This document shows, piece after piece, positions 26,766 to 35,124 of a stretch of DNA of 64,000 nt. The stretch comes from Trichocoleus desertorum NBK24 (GTDB lineage Bacteria > Cyanobacteriota > Cyanobacteriia > FACHB-46): contig NZ_CP116619.1 in assembly GCF_030409055.1 (NCBI RefSeq), positions 2,953,628 through 3,017,627 of the forward strand, written 5' to 3'. Position 1 is the first letter of the stretch; every line of letters starts with the position of its first letter. Both the position numbers and the translations under genes were made by a program. The notes below the pieces were generated by a model. The model did not search any database and was not told where the DNA came from. It worked only from the letters and a program-made list of their open reading frames with translations.

Positions 26766-26795
26766 ATGTAAGAGCATTTTAAGAAGAATTTACTA

Positions 26796-26845
26796 ATTAT
26801 GCGTTTACCTACCAAGGTGATTACCAGGCTTAGTAAACGCATAAT
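26796..26845. terminator. Inverted repeat after the tns operon
   Basis: ATTATGCGTTTAC (26796-26808) is perfectly inverted as GTAAACGCATAAT (26833-26845), 31 bp downstream of the second tniQ gene. The 24-base loop and lack of a T-run make it a weak terminator candidate; it may instead be part of the transposon end. Confidence 0.45.
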
Positions 26846-26875
26846 CATGTCAGGCTTACTTCAAGGTTTTTGTAA

Positions 26876-26944
26876 GCATAAGATGAGCAACCAGCTTTGA
26901 AAGCATAAAGCGAGCAGTTTGCTCATCTTATGGTTTCAGTCACA
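26876..26944. repeat. Transposon right end with three TnsB-type sites
   Basis: GCATAAGATGAGC (26876-26888) and GCATAAAGCGAGC (26903-26915) face outward, and the terminal copy GCTCATCTTATGG (26921-26933) is inverted relative to them. The outermost bases TTTCAGTCACA mirror the left end. The mixed orientation differs from the left end, where all copies point the same way. Confidence 0.85.
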
Positions 26945-26949
26945 CTTTA
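26945..26949. repeat. Right 5-bp target site duplication (CTTTA)
   Basis: CTTTA directly follows the ...TCACA end and matches 4142-4146. It lies 25 bp from the 3' end of the tRNA-Leu gene. Confidence 0.93.
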
Positions 26950-26974
26950 AATCAAGCATCAGGATTATAAGTAA

Positions 26975-27056
26975 TGCGGATGGCGAGACTCGAACTCGCA
27001 AGGCGTGAGCCACACGCCCCTCAAGCGTGCGTGTCTACCAATTCCACCACATCCGC
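26975..27056 (-). tRNA. trnL-GAG: tRNA-Leu (GAG anticodon)
   Basis: Acceptor stem GCGGATG/CATCCGC with discriminator A; D-arm GTGGAATTGGTAGACAC; anticodon stem CACGC/GCGTG around loop TTGAGGG, giving anticodon GAG; a class II variable arm; T-arm GCGAG-TTCGAGT-CTCGC. CCA is not encoded. The gene is intact; the transposon inserted beyond its 3' end, not within it. The 329 bp from here to accC hold no gene that I can see, only the presumed accC and tRNA promoters. Confidence 0.96.
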
Positions 27057-27385
27057 GTGGTTTTAGAGGCTGTCAGGGGTTGAATGCCCGTGATTTCCTC
27101 CGGTTACCTAGAATAGCTTATAAACTTGTTTTTGGATCAGGATTTTTCGGAAATTCTTAAATATTTTCTGAAAAGGCGATCGCAACCCGTCACAACTCTA
27201 GAAAATGCCCGTTATCTTTAAGTTCTAGGCGCACTTTCCTCTAGGAAGCTACCTCAGCGTGATACGATCAGTTTCCGATCTGAGGTTTTCGTGTAAGTTC
27301 CTGGGTTTGGTTCCGCCGTCAAGGTGTCTTCCAGAGCACCTCAGAAAGCTTTATTTTACTCATTTATTGACCTTAAAGCTGGAAG

Positions 27386-28738
27386 ATGCTTTTTTCAAAA
27401 ATTCTGATTGCAAATCGAGGGGAAATCGCCCTCCGCATTCTCCGAACTTGTGAAGAAATGGGGATTGCGACAGTTGCGGTTCACTCCACGGTCGATCGTC
27501 ATGCGCTCCATGTGCAGTTGGCAGATGAAGCCGTTTGCATTGGCGAACCACCGAGCGGCAAAAGCTACCTTAACATTCCTAATATTATTGCGGCAGCTCT
27601 AACCCGTAATGCCACAGCGATTCACCCAGGCTACGGTTTTTTAGCAGAAAATGCCCGCTTTGCTGAGATCTGCGCCGATCACCAAATCTCCTTCATTGGC
27701 CCATCCCCGGAATCGATTCGTTTGATGGGGGACAAATCCACAGCCAAAGAGACCGCGCAACGAGCGGGTGTGCCGACCGTTCCAGGTAGCGATGGCTTGG
27801 TGACTGATGAGCAAGATGCCTTAGTGTTAGCCCGCAAAATAGGCTATCCCGTGATGATCAAAGCCACGGCGGGTGGTGGCGGTCGGGGAATGCGCTTAGT
27901 TCACGAAGAAGTTGATTTGATCAAGCTGTTTCTCGCTGCTCAGGGGGAAGCTGAAGCTGCCTTTGGCAATTCGGGAGTCTATCTAGAAAAGTTCATTGAG
28001 CGACCCCGCCACATTGAATTCCAAATTTTGGCTGACAGCTATGGCAATGTCGTTCATTTAGGGGAGCGAGACTGCTCCATCCAACGTCGGCACCAAAAGT
28101 TGTTGGAGGAAGCTCCCAGTCCTGCCCTGAGCCAGGAACTCCGCGAAAAGATGGGATCGTCAGCAGTGCGTGTGGCTCAATCGATCAACTATGTGGGCGC
28201 AGGAACGGTGGAGTTTCTGCTGGATCAGTCGGGCAATTTCTATTTTATGGAAATGAATACCCGGATTCAGGTCGAGCACCCAGTGACAGAAATGATTACG
28301 GGCCTAGACTTGATTGCAGAGCAAATTCGCATTGCTCAAGGTGAAAGGCTGCAATTTACTCAAGATCAAATTGTGCTTAAAGGCCACGCGATCGAGTGCC
28401 GAGTCAACGCCGAAGACCCAGACTATAACTTCCGTCCCAGCCCTGGTCGGATCAGTGGCTACTTGCCGCCAGGTGGGCCTGGGGTGCGGATGGATTCTCA
28501 CGTCTACACGGATTATGAGATTCCACCCTATTACGATTCCTTGATTGGCAAACTAATTGTTTGGGCTCCCGATCGCGCCTCTGCCATCCGGCGGATGAAG
28601 CGGGCTTTGCGAGAGTGTGCCGTTACAGGCCTACCCACGACTATTGGCTTTCATCAAAGAATTTTGGAAACGCCTGAGTTTAACCGGGGTGATGTCTACA
28701 CCAATTTTGTAATGGACGTGATGCAAAACCCGAAGTAA
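27386..28738 (+). CDS. accC: Acetyl-CoA carboxylase, biotin carboxylase subunit
   Basis: 450 residues, the usual length. AccC carboxylates biotin on the carrier protein using bicarbonate and ATP, the first step of fatty acid synthesis. The N-terminal fold starts [16 protein letters not shown]. The ATP-grasp domain has the glycine-rich loop [14 protein letters not shown] near residue 160. The active site stretch is [18 protein letters not shown] near 285-302. Its stop overlaps the start of the next gene as TAATG. Confidence 0.97.
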   Translation: MLFSKILIANRGEIALRILRTCEEMGIATVAVHSTVDRHALHVQLADEAVCIGEPPSGKSYLNIPNIIAAALTRNATAIHPGYGFLAENARFAEICADHQISFIGPSPESIRLMGDKSTAKETAQRAGVPTVPGSDGLVTDEQDALVLARKIGYPVMIKATAGGGGRGMRLVHEEVDLIKLFLAAQGEAEAAFGNSGVYLEKFIERPRHIEFQILADSYGNVVHLGERDCSIQRRHQKLLEEAPSPALSQELREKMGSSAVRVAQSINYVGAGTVEFLLDQSGNFYFMEMNTRIQVEHPVTEMITGLDLIAEQIRIAQGERLQFTQDQIVLKGHAIECRVNAEDPDYNFRPSPGRISGYLPPGGPGVRMDSHVYTDYEIPPYYDSLIGKLIVWAPDRASAIRRMKRALRECAVTGLPTTIGFHQRILETPEFNRGDVYTNFVMDVMQNPK

Positions 28739-29505
28739 TGGACACACCACCGCTCCATACACTCAATCCCTTAAGCCGTTTCTCGGACAGGGCGGTTGAC
28801 TATGCCAAGTATCGACCGAGCTATCCCGAAGCAACAATTGCCCTACTTTTACAAGGGCTGGGAGAGCCTTCCCAACTACTAGCAGCCGATATGGGAGCAG
28901 GCACAGGGATTTCTTCCCGCCTGTTAGCAGAGCAAGGGGTGCATGTATTTGCCATTGAACCCAATGTTGACATGCAAAAGGCTGCGATTCCGCATGTTCT
29001 AGTTGAGTTTCGGACGGCTACGGCTGAACAAAACAAATTGCCTAGCGCTACGGTGGATCTCGTCACCTGCTTCCAGTCCTTCCATTGGTTGCAACCGGAG
29101 CACAGCTTGGCGGAGTTCCACCGGATTCTCAAACCTTCTGGGCACCTGGCTTTGGTGTGGAATGAGCGCGATCGCTCAGATGAATTTACGGCAGCATACA
29201 GCCGTTTGATGCGGGAAGCCTCCAAGCACCATCCAGCAGAAGCCAAATTGGGAGCCGTTGAGCCGCTACTAACCAGTCCATACTTCACCCACATCCAGCA
29301 ACACACCTTGCCCTATCAACAAATTTTGGACTTAGCAGGGTTGCTGGGTCGAGCGCAAAGTGTATCCTACGCGCCTAGCTCCGGGGAGGCAAAAGAGCGA
29401 CTACTTGCTAACTTGCAACAGCTACATGAACACTGGGCTGATGCTCGTGGGCTGGTCGAGCTGACGTACCAAACCAACGTTTATCTGGCGAAACCAAAGC
29501 TCTAG
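28738..29505 (+). CDS. SAM-dependent methyltransferase (class I)
   Basis: 255 residues. LLAADMGAGTGISSRLLAEQG near residue 49 is the SAM-binding motif I, VDLVTCFQSFHWLQPEHSLAEFHRILKPSGHLALVW near 105-140 covers motifs II and III of the UbiE/COQ5-like Methyltransf_11 group. The opening RFSDRAVDYAKYRPSYPEA is typical of small cytosolic methylases whose substrate is unknown. Overlapping the accC stop by one base, it is probably cotranscribed with it. Confidence 0.88.
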   Translation: MDTPPLHTLNPLSRFSDRAVDYAKYRPSYPEATIALLLQGLGEPSQLLAADMGAGTGISSRLLAEQGVHVFAIEPNVDMQKAAIPHVLVEFRTATAEQNKLPSATVDLVTCFQSFHWLQPEHSLAEFHRILKPSGHLALVWNERDRSDEFTAAYSRLMREASKHHPAEAKLGAVEPLLTSPYFTHIQQHTLPYQQILDLAGLLGRAQSVSYAPSSGEAKERLLANLQQLHEHWADARGLVELTYQTNVYLAKPKL

Positions 29506-29513
29506 AAACCTAC

Positions 29514-29801
29514 TTAGTGCAGCATCATGGTGACGAGTCCTTGCTGGCCTAGGAAAATTTCGCGCAGCAAGCTGAAGATGCCCACCCAAATAATGGGAGT
29601 AATGTCTACGCCGCCAATTGGTGGCACAATCTTTCGCAATGGCACTAGGAAAGGTTCAGTGGGCCAAGCCACGACATTGAAGGGAAATTGATTCAGATTC
29701 ACTTGAGGGTACCAAGTGAGCACAATCCGAAAGATAAACAGAAAAATCATTAACCCCAGCAGAGGGCCAAGCGTCCAGGTGACAATTGCAGCAGAAGTCA
29801 T
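29514..29801 (-). CDS. YggT/Ycf19 family membrane protein
   Basis: 95 residues with two membrane helices: one near 8-28 (WTLGPLLGLMIFLFIFRIVL), one near 68-88, separated by the conserved PTEPFLVPLRKIVPPIGGVDITPI segment. The family is found in cyanobacteria and chloroplasts (Ycf19/CCB3) and is linked to cytochrome b6f assembly and thylakoid or nucleoid organisation. It is convergent with the methyltransferase gene, 8 bp away. Confidence 0.88.
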   Translation of the reverse strand: MTSAAIVTWTLGPLLGLMIFLFIFRIVLTWYPQVNLNQFPFNVVAWPTEPFLVPLRKIVPPIGGVDITPIIWVGIFSLLREIFLGQQGLVTMMLH

Positions 29802-30058
29802 AAATGTAGGGTTACGTGAGCGGGTGGCGAGTAAGCGCCTTGGCAGACTTTTAAGCTTTGTAACTAAATTCGCTCTTTAATTTTAACTTGAGGATAGGCA
29901 CTGTTTGAGGAACTAACCGAGGAACAAGCTGAGGCGCGATCGCCTCTATCTGCTAGCCTTGGGCCACGAACCTAGAATCCCCTGTGCTTTATGCCGTGGG
30001 AGTATGTCAAAATTATGAGAACTAACTCATGGTTGTAATTTAAGGACGAGGACTCTCT

Positions 30059-30178
30059 ATGACTCCTTCACTCGCTAATTTCTTGTGGAGCCTATTTTGG
30101 GGCGGTTTGATTGTGGTGGTTCCCGCTACTGTAGGACTGATCTTCATCAGCCAGAAAGATAAAATTCAGCGCTCTTAG
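30059..30178 (+). CDS. psbX: Photosystem II protein PsbX
   Basis: 39 residues, [20 protein letters not shown], then [19 protein letters not shown]: the size and sequence of PsbX, a single-helix subunit near cytochrome b559 that affects quinone exchange in photosystem II. One membrane helix spans about residues 10-31. An AAGGACGAGG ribosome site stands upstream of the ATG. Single-gene unit followed by a strong terminator. Confidence 0.95.
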   Translation: MTPSLANFLWSLFWGGLIVVVPATVGLIFISQKDKIQRS

Positions 30179-30267
30179 TCGCTCTCTTAAGTTTGTAAAG
30201 CTAGGGTTTTCAAGCATTTTTTGAAATTTTTCATCACGCTGCGTCAGCAGTTCAAGCTAGCCTACCC

Positions 30268-30330
30268 CAACCTCAGTTTAGTCAGAGGCAACTTCAAGTT
30301 GTCTGATGCTGACAGACTGAGGTTTTTTTA
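30268..30330 (+). terminator. Rho-independent terminator after psbX
   Basis: CAACCTCAGT (30268-30277) pairs with ACTGAGGTT (30316-30324), with an inner CAACTTCAAGTTG hairpin, followed by a run of seven T. The rest of the 306-bp gap to ycf66 shows no gene. Confidence 0.8.
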
Positions 30331-30484
30331 TGCTCAGGTATAGATTACCTTAGAGATACAAGTTCGCTACCCTACGAGTGTTAGCCCGCAGCGATCGCTG
30401 GCAAGCTAAAATCAGCTTACCTAGCATAGGGTAAAGGTTCTTAGCAAGACTCGCTAACATAGGACTGACTTAGGAGTAAAGGCA

Positions 30485-31282
30485 ATGGTAAACGTCGGAC
30501 TTAGCTGGAGCAGTATGGTGGGCATTGCTCTTGCTATCGCTGGAGCAGCGCTTTATTTTCTGCGCTCAGTGCGTCCAGGTCTAGCCCGCGATCACGATCT
30601 TTTCTTTGCAGCAGTGGGCCTCCTCTGCGGCGGTATTCTCTTTTTCCAGGGCTGGCGACAAGACCCAATCTTACAATTTGGTCAGTTTCTCTTAGCTGGA
30701 ACCACAATTTTCTTTGCAGTCGAAAGCATTCGATTACGGGGTGTTGCTACCGAGCAAGCAAAGCGCAGTACTCCGATTGTGGATGATGAGCGGCCTGTGA
30801 GTCGGGTATATCAGGCTGAGTTGGATGACGTGACTCAATTTGATGAAGAGTGGGCCAGTCGGCGTCGCATTCGCGGTTCTAGGGACAACTATGCCACTCG
30901 CGATGATGAATACGAAGATGATGTGCCTCGGCGTCAACCGATTCGCCCTAGCCGCGATGAGAGACTGGGGCCTGGAGAGCGCTCTCGTAGACCTCGTCCT
31001 CGCTCTGAGGGGCGACCCGTTGAGGACAGCGACGTTGCAGATGTATCAGCAGACTTTGACGATCGCCCCGCTAGAAGGCCAGCACGGCCCAGTAGCAATG
31101 GCTCCTCCCGTCCCGCAAATCGCGATTCCAGTTCGGGGCCTAAAACTCGTAGACCTCGTCCTCCTCAAAGTCCTGCTTCCTCAAGACGCTCGAATGTAGA
31201 TGCAGAACCGAGCGATTATGTGGATTATCAGCCGATTAACTTCCCAGAGGATGAGGGGGATAATTCCTCTAACTTTGATTAG
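30485..31282 (+). CDS. Ycf66 family protein
   Basis: 265 residues. The first 90 match Ycf66: MVNVGLSWSSMVGIALAIAG, then ALYFLRSVRPGLARDHDLFFAAVGLLCGGILFFQGWRQDP with three hydrophobic segments. The rest is a long hydrophilic tail rich in Arg, Pro, Ser and Asp, poorly conserved and probably disordered. The family is conserved in cyanobacteria and some plastids, with no known function. AGGAG lies upstream of the ATG and a terminator follows the stop. Confidence 0.9.
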   Translation: MVNVGLSWSSMVGIALAIAGAALYFLRSVRPGLARDHDLFFAAVGLLCGGILFFQGWRQDPILQFGQFLLAGTTIFFAVESIRLRGVATEQAKRSTPIVDDERPVSRVYQAELDDVTQFDEEWASRRRIRGSRDNYATRDDEYEDDVPRRQPIRPSRDERLGPGERSRRPRPRSEGRPVEDSDVADVSADFDDRPARRPARPSSNGSSRPANRDSSSGPKTRRPRPPQSPASSRRSNVDAEPSDYVDYQPINFPEDEGDNSSNFD

Positions 31283-31322
31283 GCTGCACCTTCTGGTCTG
31301 AGGCTAAATTCAAACTAATTCT

Positions 31323-31357
31323 AAAGCGGGAGCCGTTGTTATACTGCTCCCGCTTTT
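31323..31357 (+). terminator. Rho-independent terminator after ycf66
   Basis: AAAGCGGGAGC (31323-31333) and GCTCCCGCTTT (31346-31356) form a perfect 11-bp stem over a 12-base loop, followed by T. Located 41 bp past the ycf66 stop. Confidence 0.85.
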
Positions 31358-31515
31358 CGTTGTGTGGGTTGCTCTAGTTCGATTCGCCCATCTAATCGGT
31401 TTGTCTTAGGTGCCGCAGTGTCCGTAGATGCTTCACAGCTCCAACCAATTGCTAGGGCTAGCTAGCTCATCTGGGTACTGGGGTTAAGTGGAGATCGGAA
31501 CCAACCAATCGGCTA

Positions 31516-31719
31516 TCACCGCAGGCCTAGCCAGGTCCAGAAATCTTGATGAGTAAAGAATTCTAATATCAGCAGAGCCACAAAGCCGAGCATGGCAAAT
31601 CGTCCGTTGATTTGTTCCGCATAGAACGTCCAGCCAAAGGCAGGCTCAAAGCGGTTATCAGCCTCTGAAGCGGGCTGGGGGGAGTTTGCCTGGGGGGGAG
31701 TAGAAGTCGTGTCGTTCAT
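31516..31719 (-). CDS. High-light-inducible protein (chlorophyll a/b-binding-like)
   Basis: 67 residues. A hydrophilic Ser/Pro-rich N-terminus leads to FGWTFYAEQINGRFAMLGFVALLILEFFTHQDF, with the ExxNxRxAM chlorophyll-binding signature (AEQINGRFAMLGF) in its single membrane helix. Such HliP/SCP proteins bind chlorophyll and carotenoid and protect photosystem assembly under strong light. The longer N-terminus resembles HliC/Ycf17-type variants. It stands 25 bp downstream of sdhB on the same strand. Confidence 0.93.
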   Translation of the reverse strand: MNDTTSTPPQANSPQPASEADNRFEPAFGWTFYAEQINGRFAMLGFVALLILEFFTHQDFWTWLGLR

Positions 31720-31744
31720 AGCAAGAATGTGATGGATCAGCAGA

Positions 31745-32782
31745 TTAGGGCTGAGAATTAGCCTGCTTTGACTCTACCGCTAAATTTTGTACTGACTCAA
31801 TCAGCGATCGCACTTGGGTAGCCCCATTAGAAGCATGGAACGTAAAGGGAAATTTGCCTCGTTGCACCATTCGTAAACCCAGTTTCCCCATTGTGACTAA
31901 GCCTTGGAGATCCCGGAAGGAGTTTGTCACCACCCGCAGACCAAACTGGCGCTCATCCACCCAACCGCCTTGTTTTACGAGATCTACCAAGGTGCGACGG
32001 TGCCGAATGGGGCGACTATCCTCAACAGAGGGATTTGCTAAAATTTCTCGCTTGATATTGCCAATCTGATCCATAGGAGCCACGTCCATCGGGCAGACCG
32101 AGTTGCAGAAAAAGCAGCGAGTACAGCCCCATACCCCTTGCGTGCCTTGATTGTACTGGTCAAGGCGCTCGGCGGTCTGGTCGTCGCGAGAGTCTGCCAG
32201 GGTGCGGTAAGCTTTGGCTAAGGCGTGGGGGCCGACAAAATCGGGATTGACGGTGCGGGCATTGCATTCGGAATAACAAGCGCCACAGAGAATGCAGTTT
32301 CCCGTTTGGTCAAGGCGCGATCGCTCGGCGGGTGTCTGCAAAAATTCCCGCTCTGGAACCTGCCGTGCTGCGGTGCTGACGTAGGGATCAACGGCTTTTA
32401 GATTGCTCCAAAAGCTTTGCATATCGACTACTAAATCTTTCACCACAGGCATATTGCCCATCGGCGCGATCGTAATTTCTGGCAAGGTTTCAGCAGGCTT
32501 TGGAGTGAGTTCTGCGGTTCCTGCAATTTGTTGGAGACGTGCTAATTCGTGACCCACATTTTCTTTGCAAGCCAGTGCCGAACGACCATTAATTCGCATT
32601 GAGCAACTGCCACAAATTGTATTGCGACAGTTTTTTCGGAAAGCTAAACTACCGTCTTGCTCCCATTTGATGCGATTTAAGCAATCAAGAATGGTCATGC
32701 CAGGATCAACATCAAGGGTGTAGGTCTGTACCCAAGCAGGAGCATTTTGGCTCTGTCGGGCTACTTTAAAAAGAACTTGCAT
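31745..32782 (-). CDS. sdhB: Succinate dehydrogenase/fumarate reductase iron-sulfur subunit
   Basis: 345 residues from ATG at 32782, where homologues begin (MQVLFKVARQSQ); the frame is open 31 codons further up. The 2Fe-2S cluster motif is CRNTICGSCSMRINGRSALAC near residues 58-78. The 4Fe-4S and 3Fe-4S motifs are CILCGACYSEC near 195 and CTRCFFCNSVCPMD near 245. The protein passes electrons from succinate oxidation to plastoquinone in the thylakoid membrane. It is longer than the proteobacterial SdhB, as usual in cyanobacteria. No sdhA is next to it. Confidence 0.94.
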   Translation of the reverse strand: MQVLFKVARQSQNAPAWVQTYTLDVDPGMTILDCLNRIKWEQDGSLAFRKNCRNTICGSCSMRINGRSALACKENVGHELARLQQIAGTAELTPKPAETLPEITIAPMGNMPVVKDLVVDMQSFWSNLKAVDPYVSTAARQVPEREFLQTPAERSRLDQTGNCILCGACYSECNARTVNPDFVGPHALAKAYRTLADSRDDQTAERLDQYNQGTQGVWGCTRCFFCNSVCPMDVAPMDQIGNIKREILANPSVEDSRPIRHRRTLVDLVKQGGWVDERQFGLRVVTNSFRDLQGLVTMGKLGLRMVQRGKFPFTFHASNGATQVRSLIESVQNLAVESKQANSQP

Positions 32783-33445
32783 GCTTAAAACCGATGCCTC
32801 GAAATTTGCAGGGTAAAGTGAAGAATTACTGAAATTTAGAGTCTGAGCAAGAAGATTTCCCAACTGCTTTGTCACTCGCAGTTCACCACTTTCTTGCAGT
32901 TCACTACTTTGTTGACGGGTCGCTTTCCTGCCCCTGTCTCTAGTTTAATCCTGAACTTCTCTAACCTAGGCGACCCCAACAGTGCTTTGCCAGCCTAACA
33001 ATCCGTAGAGTACCCTCGTCTTTGCAATTTTCGCTCTAGGCGATGTACATCCGACATTGCAAAGATGAAATTTTTCTGAGCAAAATAGTTTAAAAGTTGG
33101 CGACGAACTGTCCTTTACTGCTAATTAGAGCTATCAGTGAGCACTAATCAGGAGATGCAGGAGTCGGGATCATAACTTGCATAAACACTCGTCAGGTTGA
33201 CAGCCCATTGAAATCGTGCATCCACTTATGAGATCTTCTAAAATACTCGCCATCAGAAATTTTGGCTGAGCAAAGGTTAAGCATTGACACAAAAATCCGT
33301 AAAGTGAACCTACAAATATTAGTGATAAAACTAATTAGTAAAAGTCTTGTCAAAACATATAGATTAGAGGATATATTTTTTATAAAGCCACACACTGGCA
33401 TTTCTTATTTACCCTCCTAGAGAGCAAAGGATATTTTGCAAAGTG
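32783..33445. other. Intergenic region between divergent sdhB and cyabrB2
   Basis: A 663-bp AT-rich gap with no convincing gene; a 69-codon minus-strand frame inside it does not look coding. It presumably holds the promoters of both genes. I cannot place boxes with confidence. Confidence 0.5.
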
Positions 33446-33868
33446 ATGACTGAAACTGAAACGCCAACAGCCCCATTGACGGGCAAAGCGCTACTGCAAA
33501 AAGTAAAAGAACTTTCTCACTTACCTCGGCGAGAAACTGCGAAGCGCTGCGGTTACTACACGGTCACAAAGAATGACCAAACCCGTGTCAATTTAACTGA
33601 TTTTTATGATGCACTTCTTGCGGCTAGAGGCATTCCTTTAAGCCCTGAGGGTTCTAAGGATGGACGTGGTAGAGAGCCGACCTACCGCGTTAGTGTTCAT
33701 AAAAATGGTCAAATTGTCATTGGTGCAACCTACACTCAGGCAATGGGATTAAAGCCCGGTGATGAGTTTGAAATCAAACTTGGTTACAAGCATATTCATC
33801 TGATTCAGGTAGATGCTGACCGGAATGGTGCTAGGGCAACCGATGATGATGACTTGGATGAGGAATAG
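33446..33868 (+). CDS. cyAbrB2-type transcriptional regulator
   Basis: 140 residues. The cyanobacterial AbrB family carries its AbrB-like DNA-binding strand region at the C-terminus (YRVSVHKNGQIVIGATYTQ, then GLKPGDEFEIKLGYKHIHL, about 72-110) after a conserved N-terminal block (TGKALLQKVKELSHLPRRETAKRCGYYT). cyAbrB2 represses and tunes carbon and nitrogen genes and hydrogenase genes in Synechocystis. The acidic tail DDDDLDEE is distinctive. A paralogue of cyAbrB1 type lies at 58157. ATG at 33446 preferred over the GTG one codon earlier. Confidence 0.9.
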   Translation: MTETETPTAPLTGKALLQKVKELSHLPRRETAKRCGYYTVTKNDQTRVNLTDFYDALLAARGIPLSPEGSKDGRGREPTYRVSVHKNGQIVIGATYTQAMGLKPGDEFEIKLGYKHIHLIQVDADRNGARATDDDDLDEE

Positions 33869-34196
33869 TTACTTCTTCTAACTTGCTTCATTTACGCAGA
33901 GAATCAATAGAGCGATCGCGGGAGTTGACAGGTAAATTTCTGCTTAACCCTGTCTGAGGTGTCAATCAATCGATGACATGAAGCCACTCAGACTTAGGGT
34001 TGCGGATAAAGGAAAGATGAAGATTGGTAGTAAATAAGCAATTAAATTCGGAATTGCTGCCAATCTGTATAGCTTCATGCACTTAAGAAATGCATCTTTT
34101 TGATGATGGATTGAAACATTTACCTGTTACAGCCTTGCTCCTCACTGACGCTGAACTCCCCAGTTCTATTGTTTCTCTTCGTTATGCCCCCTGAGT
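33869..34196. other. Intergenic region without visible gene
   Basis: 328 bp between cyabrB2 and the CPBP protease gene. It contains an HIP1-like GAGCGATCGCGGG near 33910 and no reading frame or hairpin that I would call. Confidence 0.5.
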
Positions 34197-35093
34197 ATGT
34201 TTGATAAAGCAACTCACCTGATGATTTCGTCTTTTACAGAAGCATCAGCAATCGTTAAGGTAGTTGCTTTTTTGGGCATTTGGGTTTTTGTTTGGTTGCC
34301 CTTGGGAATCCCACTGGCGATCGCGCTCAAGTGGCAACCGACTCAACCCATTACACCCTCACAGAAATTACCTTTAGTGGCCTCGCTTTACTTGCTTGCC
34401 CCCCTCATTCTTTGGGGGTTTGCGCGTATTCAGGAGGTGCCTTTTTCAGCGTATGGTTTAGCTGTGACGATGCCCTTTTTCAGCACTTTAGCATTGGGGC
34501 TGATTTTGGGCGTTTTGGGCTTGGCTGTGTTGTTTGGGCTGCAAATGTCCCTGGGCTGGATTCAGTGGCCTCCTGGGCCTCAGATTTTGCTTCAAAACCC
34601 TGCTTCCGCTACTCAGGAAACTAGTTGGTTCAGTTGGCGCATCTTGCTGCCCACCCTACTATTAGGGCTTTGGGTCAGTGTGACTGAAGAGCTAATTTTT
34701 CGGGGATTTCTACTAAATCAATTGCAACAGGAGTGCTCGCTTTGGCTAGCAGGGGCGATCGCGAGCGTCATCTTTGCAGTGCTGCACTTGGTCTGGGAAG
34801 GGCGGCAGAATCTGCCTCAACTACCCGGACTTTGGCTGATGGGGATGGTGCTCGTGCTAGCGCGTCAAGTAGATGGCGGTAGTTTGGGGTTGGCTTGTGG
34901 GTTGCATGCAGGCTGGATTTGGGGCATTGCCAGCTTAGATACGGCTCAGGCGATCGCCTATACGGGCAAAGGGCCATCTTGGATGACGGGGTTAGGTGAG
35001 CAACCTCTAGCTGGCGGGATGGGTTTATTATTCCTGCTGGGCACTGGGGCAGGGCTTTGGTGGCTCGGTTCTGGAGAACTACTGCTTCCTTAA
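34197..35093 (+). CDS. CPBP-family intramembrane metalloprotease
   Basis: 298 residues with about eight hydrophobic segments. The CPBP (Abi) motifs are present: TEELIFRGFLLNQL near residue 164 (glutamate pair and Arg), FAVLHLVWEG near 198 (first His) and GLACGLHAGWIW near 232 (second His). Members cleave prenylated or membrane-bound substrates or act as membrane protein regulators; the substrate here is unknown. Stands alone between cyabrB2 and the convergent tldE gene. Confidence 0.88.
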   Translation: MFDKATHLMISSFTEASAIVKVVAFLGIWVFVWLPLGIPLAIALKWQPTQPITPSQKLPLVASLYLLAPLILWGFARIQEVPFSAYGLAVTMPFFSTLALGLILGVLGLAVLFGLQMSLGWIQWPPGPQILLQNPASATQETSWFSWRILLPTLLLGLWVSVTEELIFRGFLLNQLQQECSLWLAGAIASVIFAVLHLVWEGRQNLPQLPGLWLMGMVLVLARQVDGGSLGLACGLHAGWIWGIASLDTAQAIAYTGKGPSWMTGLGEQPLAGGMGLLFLLGTGAGLWWLGSGELLLP

Positions 35094-35124
35094 ACCTCGG
35101 CCACCCTTGCCCCGCAAAGCGTGT

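Larger units (their letters stand above)
4147..26944. mobile_element. Tn7-like transposon carrying a BREX-like defence operon
   Basis: The element is 22,798 bp. Its outer 24 bases are inverted copies with 23 of 24 identical: the left reads TGTGACTGAAGCC then ATAAGATGAGC, the right end inverted has ACC in place of GCC. Both sides carry CTTTA. Each end has further copies of a 13-bp motif of the type CATAAxATGAGC, the expected pattern of TnsB sites. Inside, the right half carries tnsAB, tnsC and two tniQ genes transcribed towards the right end, and the left half carries a minus-strand defence operon. The right end is 25 bp plus the duplication away from a tRNA-Leu gene, a known type of attachment site for TniQ/TnsD-directed elements in cyanobacteria. 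HIP1 sites also occur inside, for example near 4476, 6823, 7094, 14572, 17717, 19900 and 24588, so the element looks long adapted to cyanobacterial hosts. Confidence 0.95.

Noticed and set aside
26975-27056. Integration into the tRNA gene by a tyrosine integrase
   Set aside because: The tRNA is complete, there is no repeated tRNA 3' fragment at the other end, and the 5-bp duplication fits Tn7-type transposition.
33192-33401. 69-codon minus-strand frame between sdhB and cyabrB2
   Set aside because: AT-rich, no ribosome site, no recognisable protein pattern; a chance frame in a promoter region.
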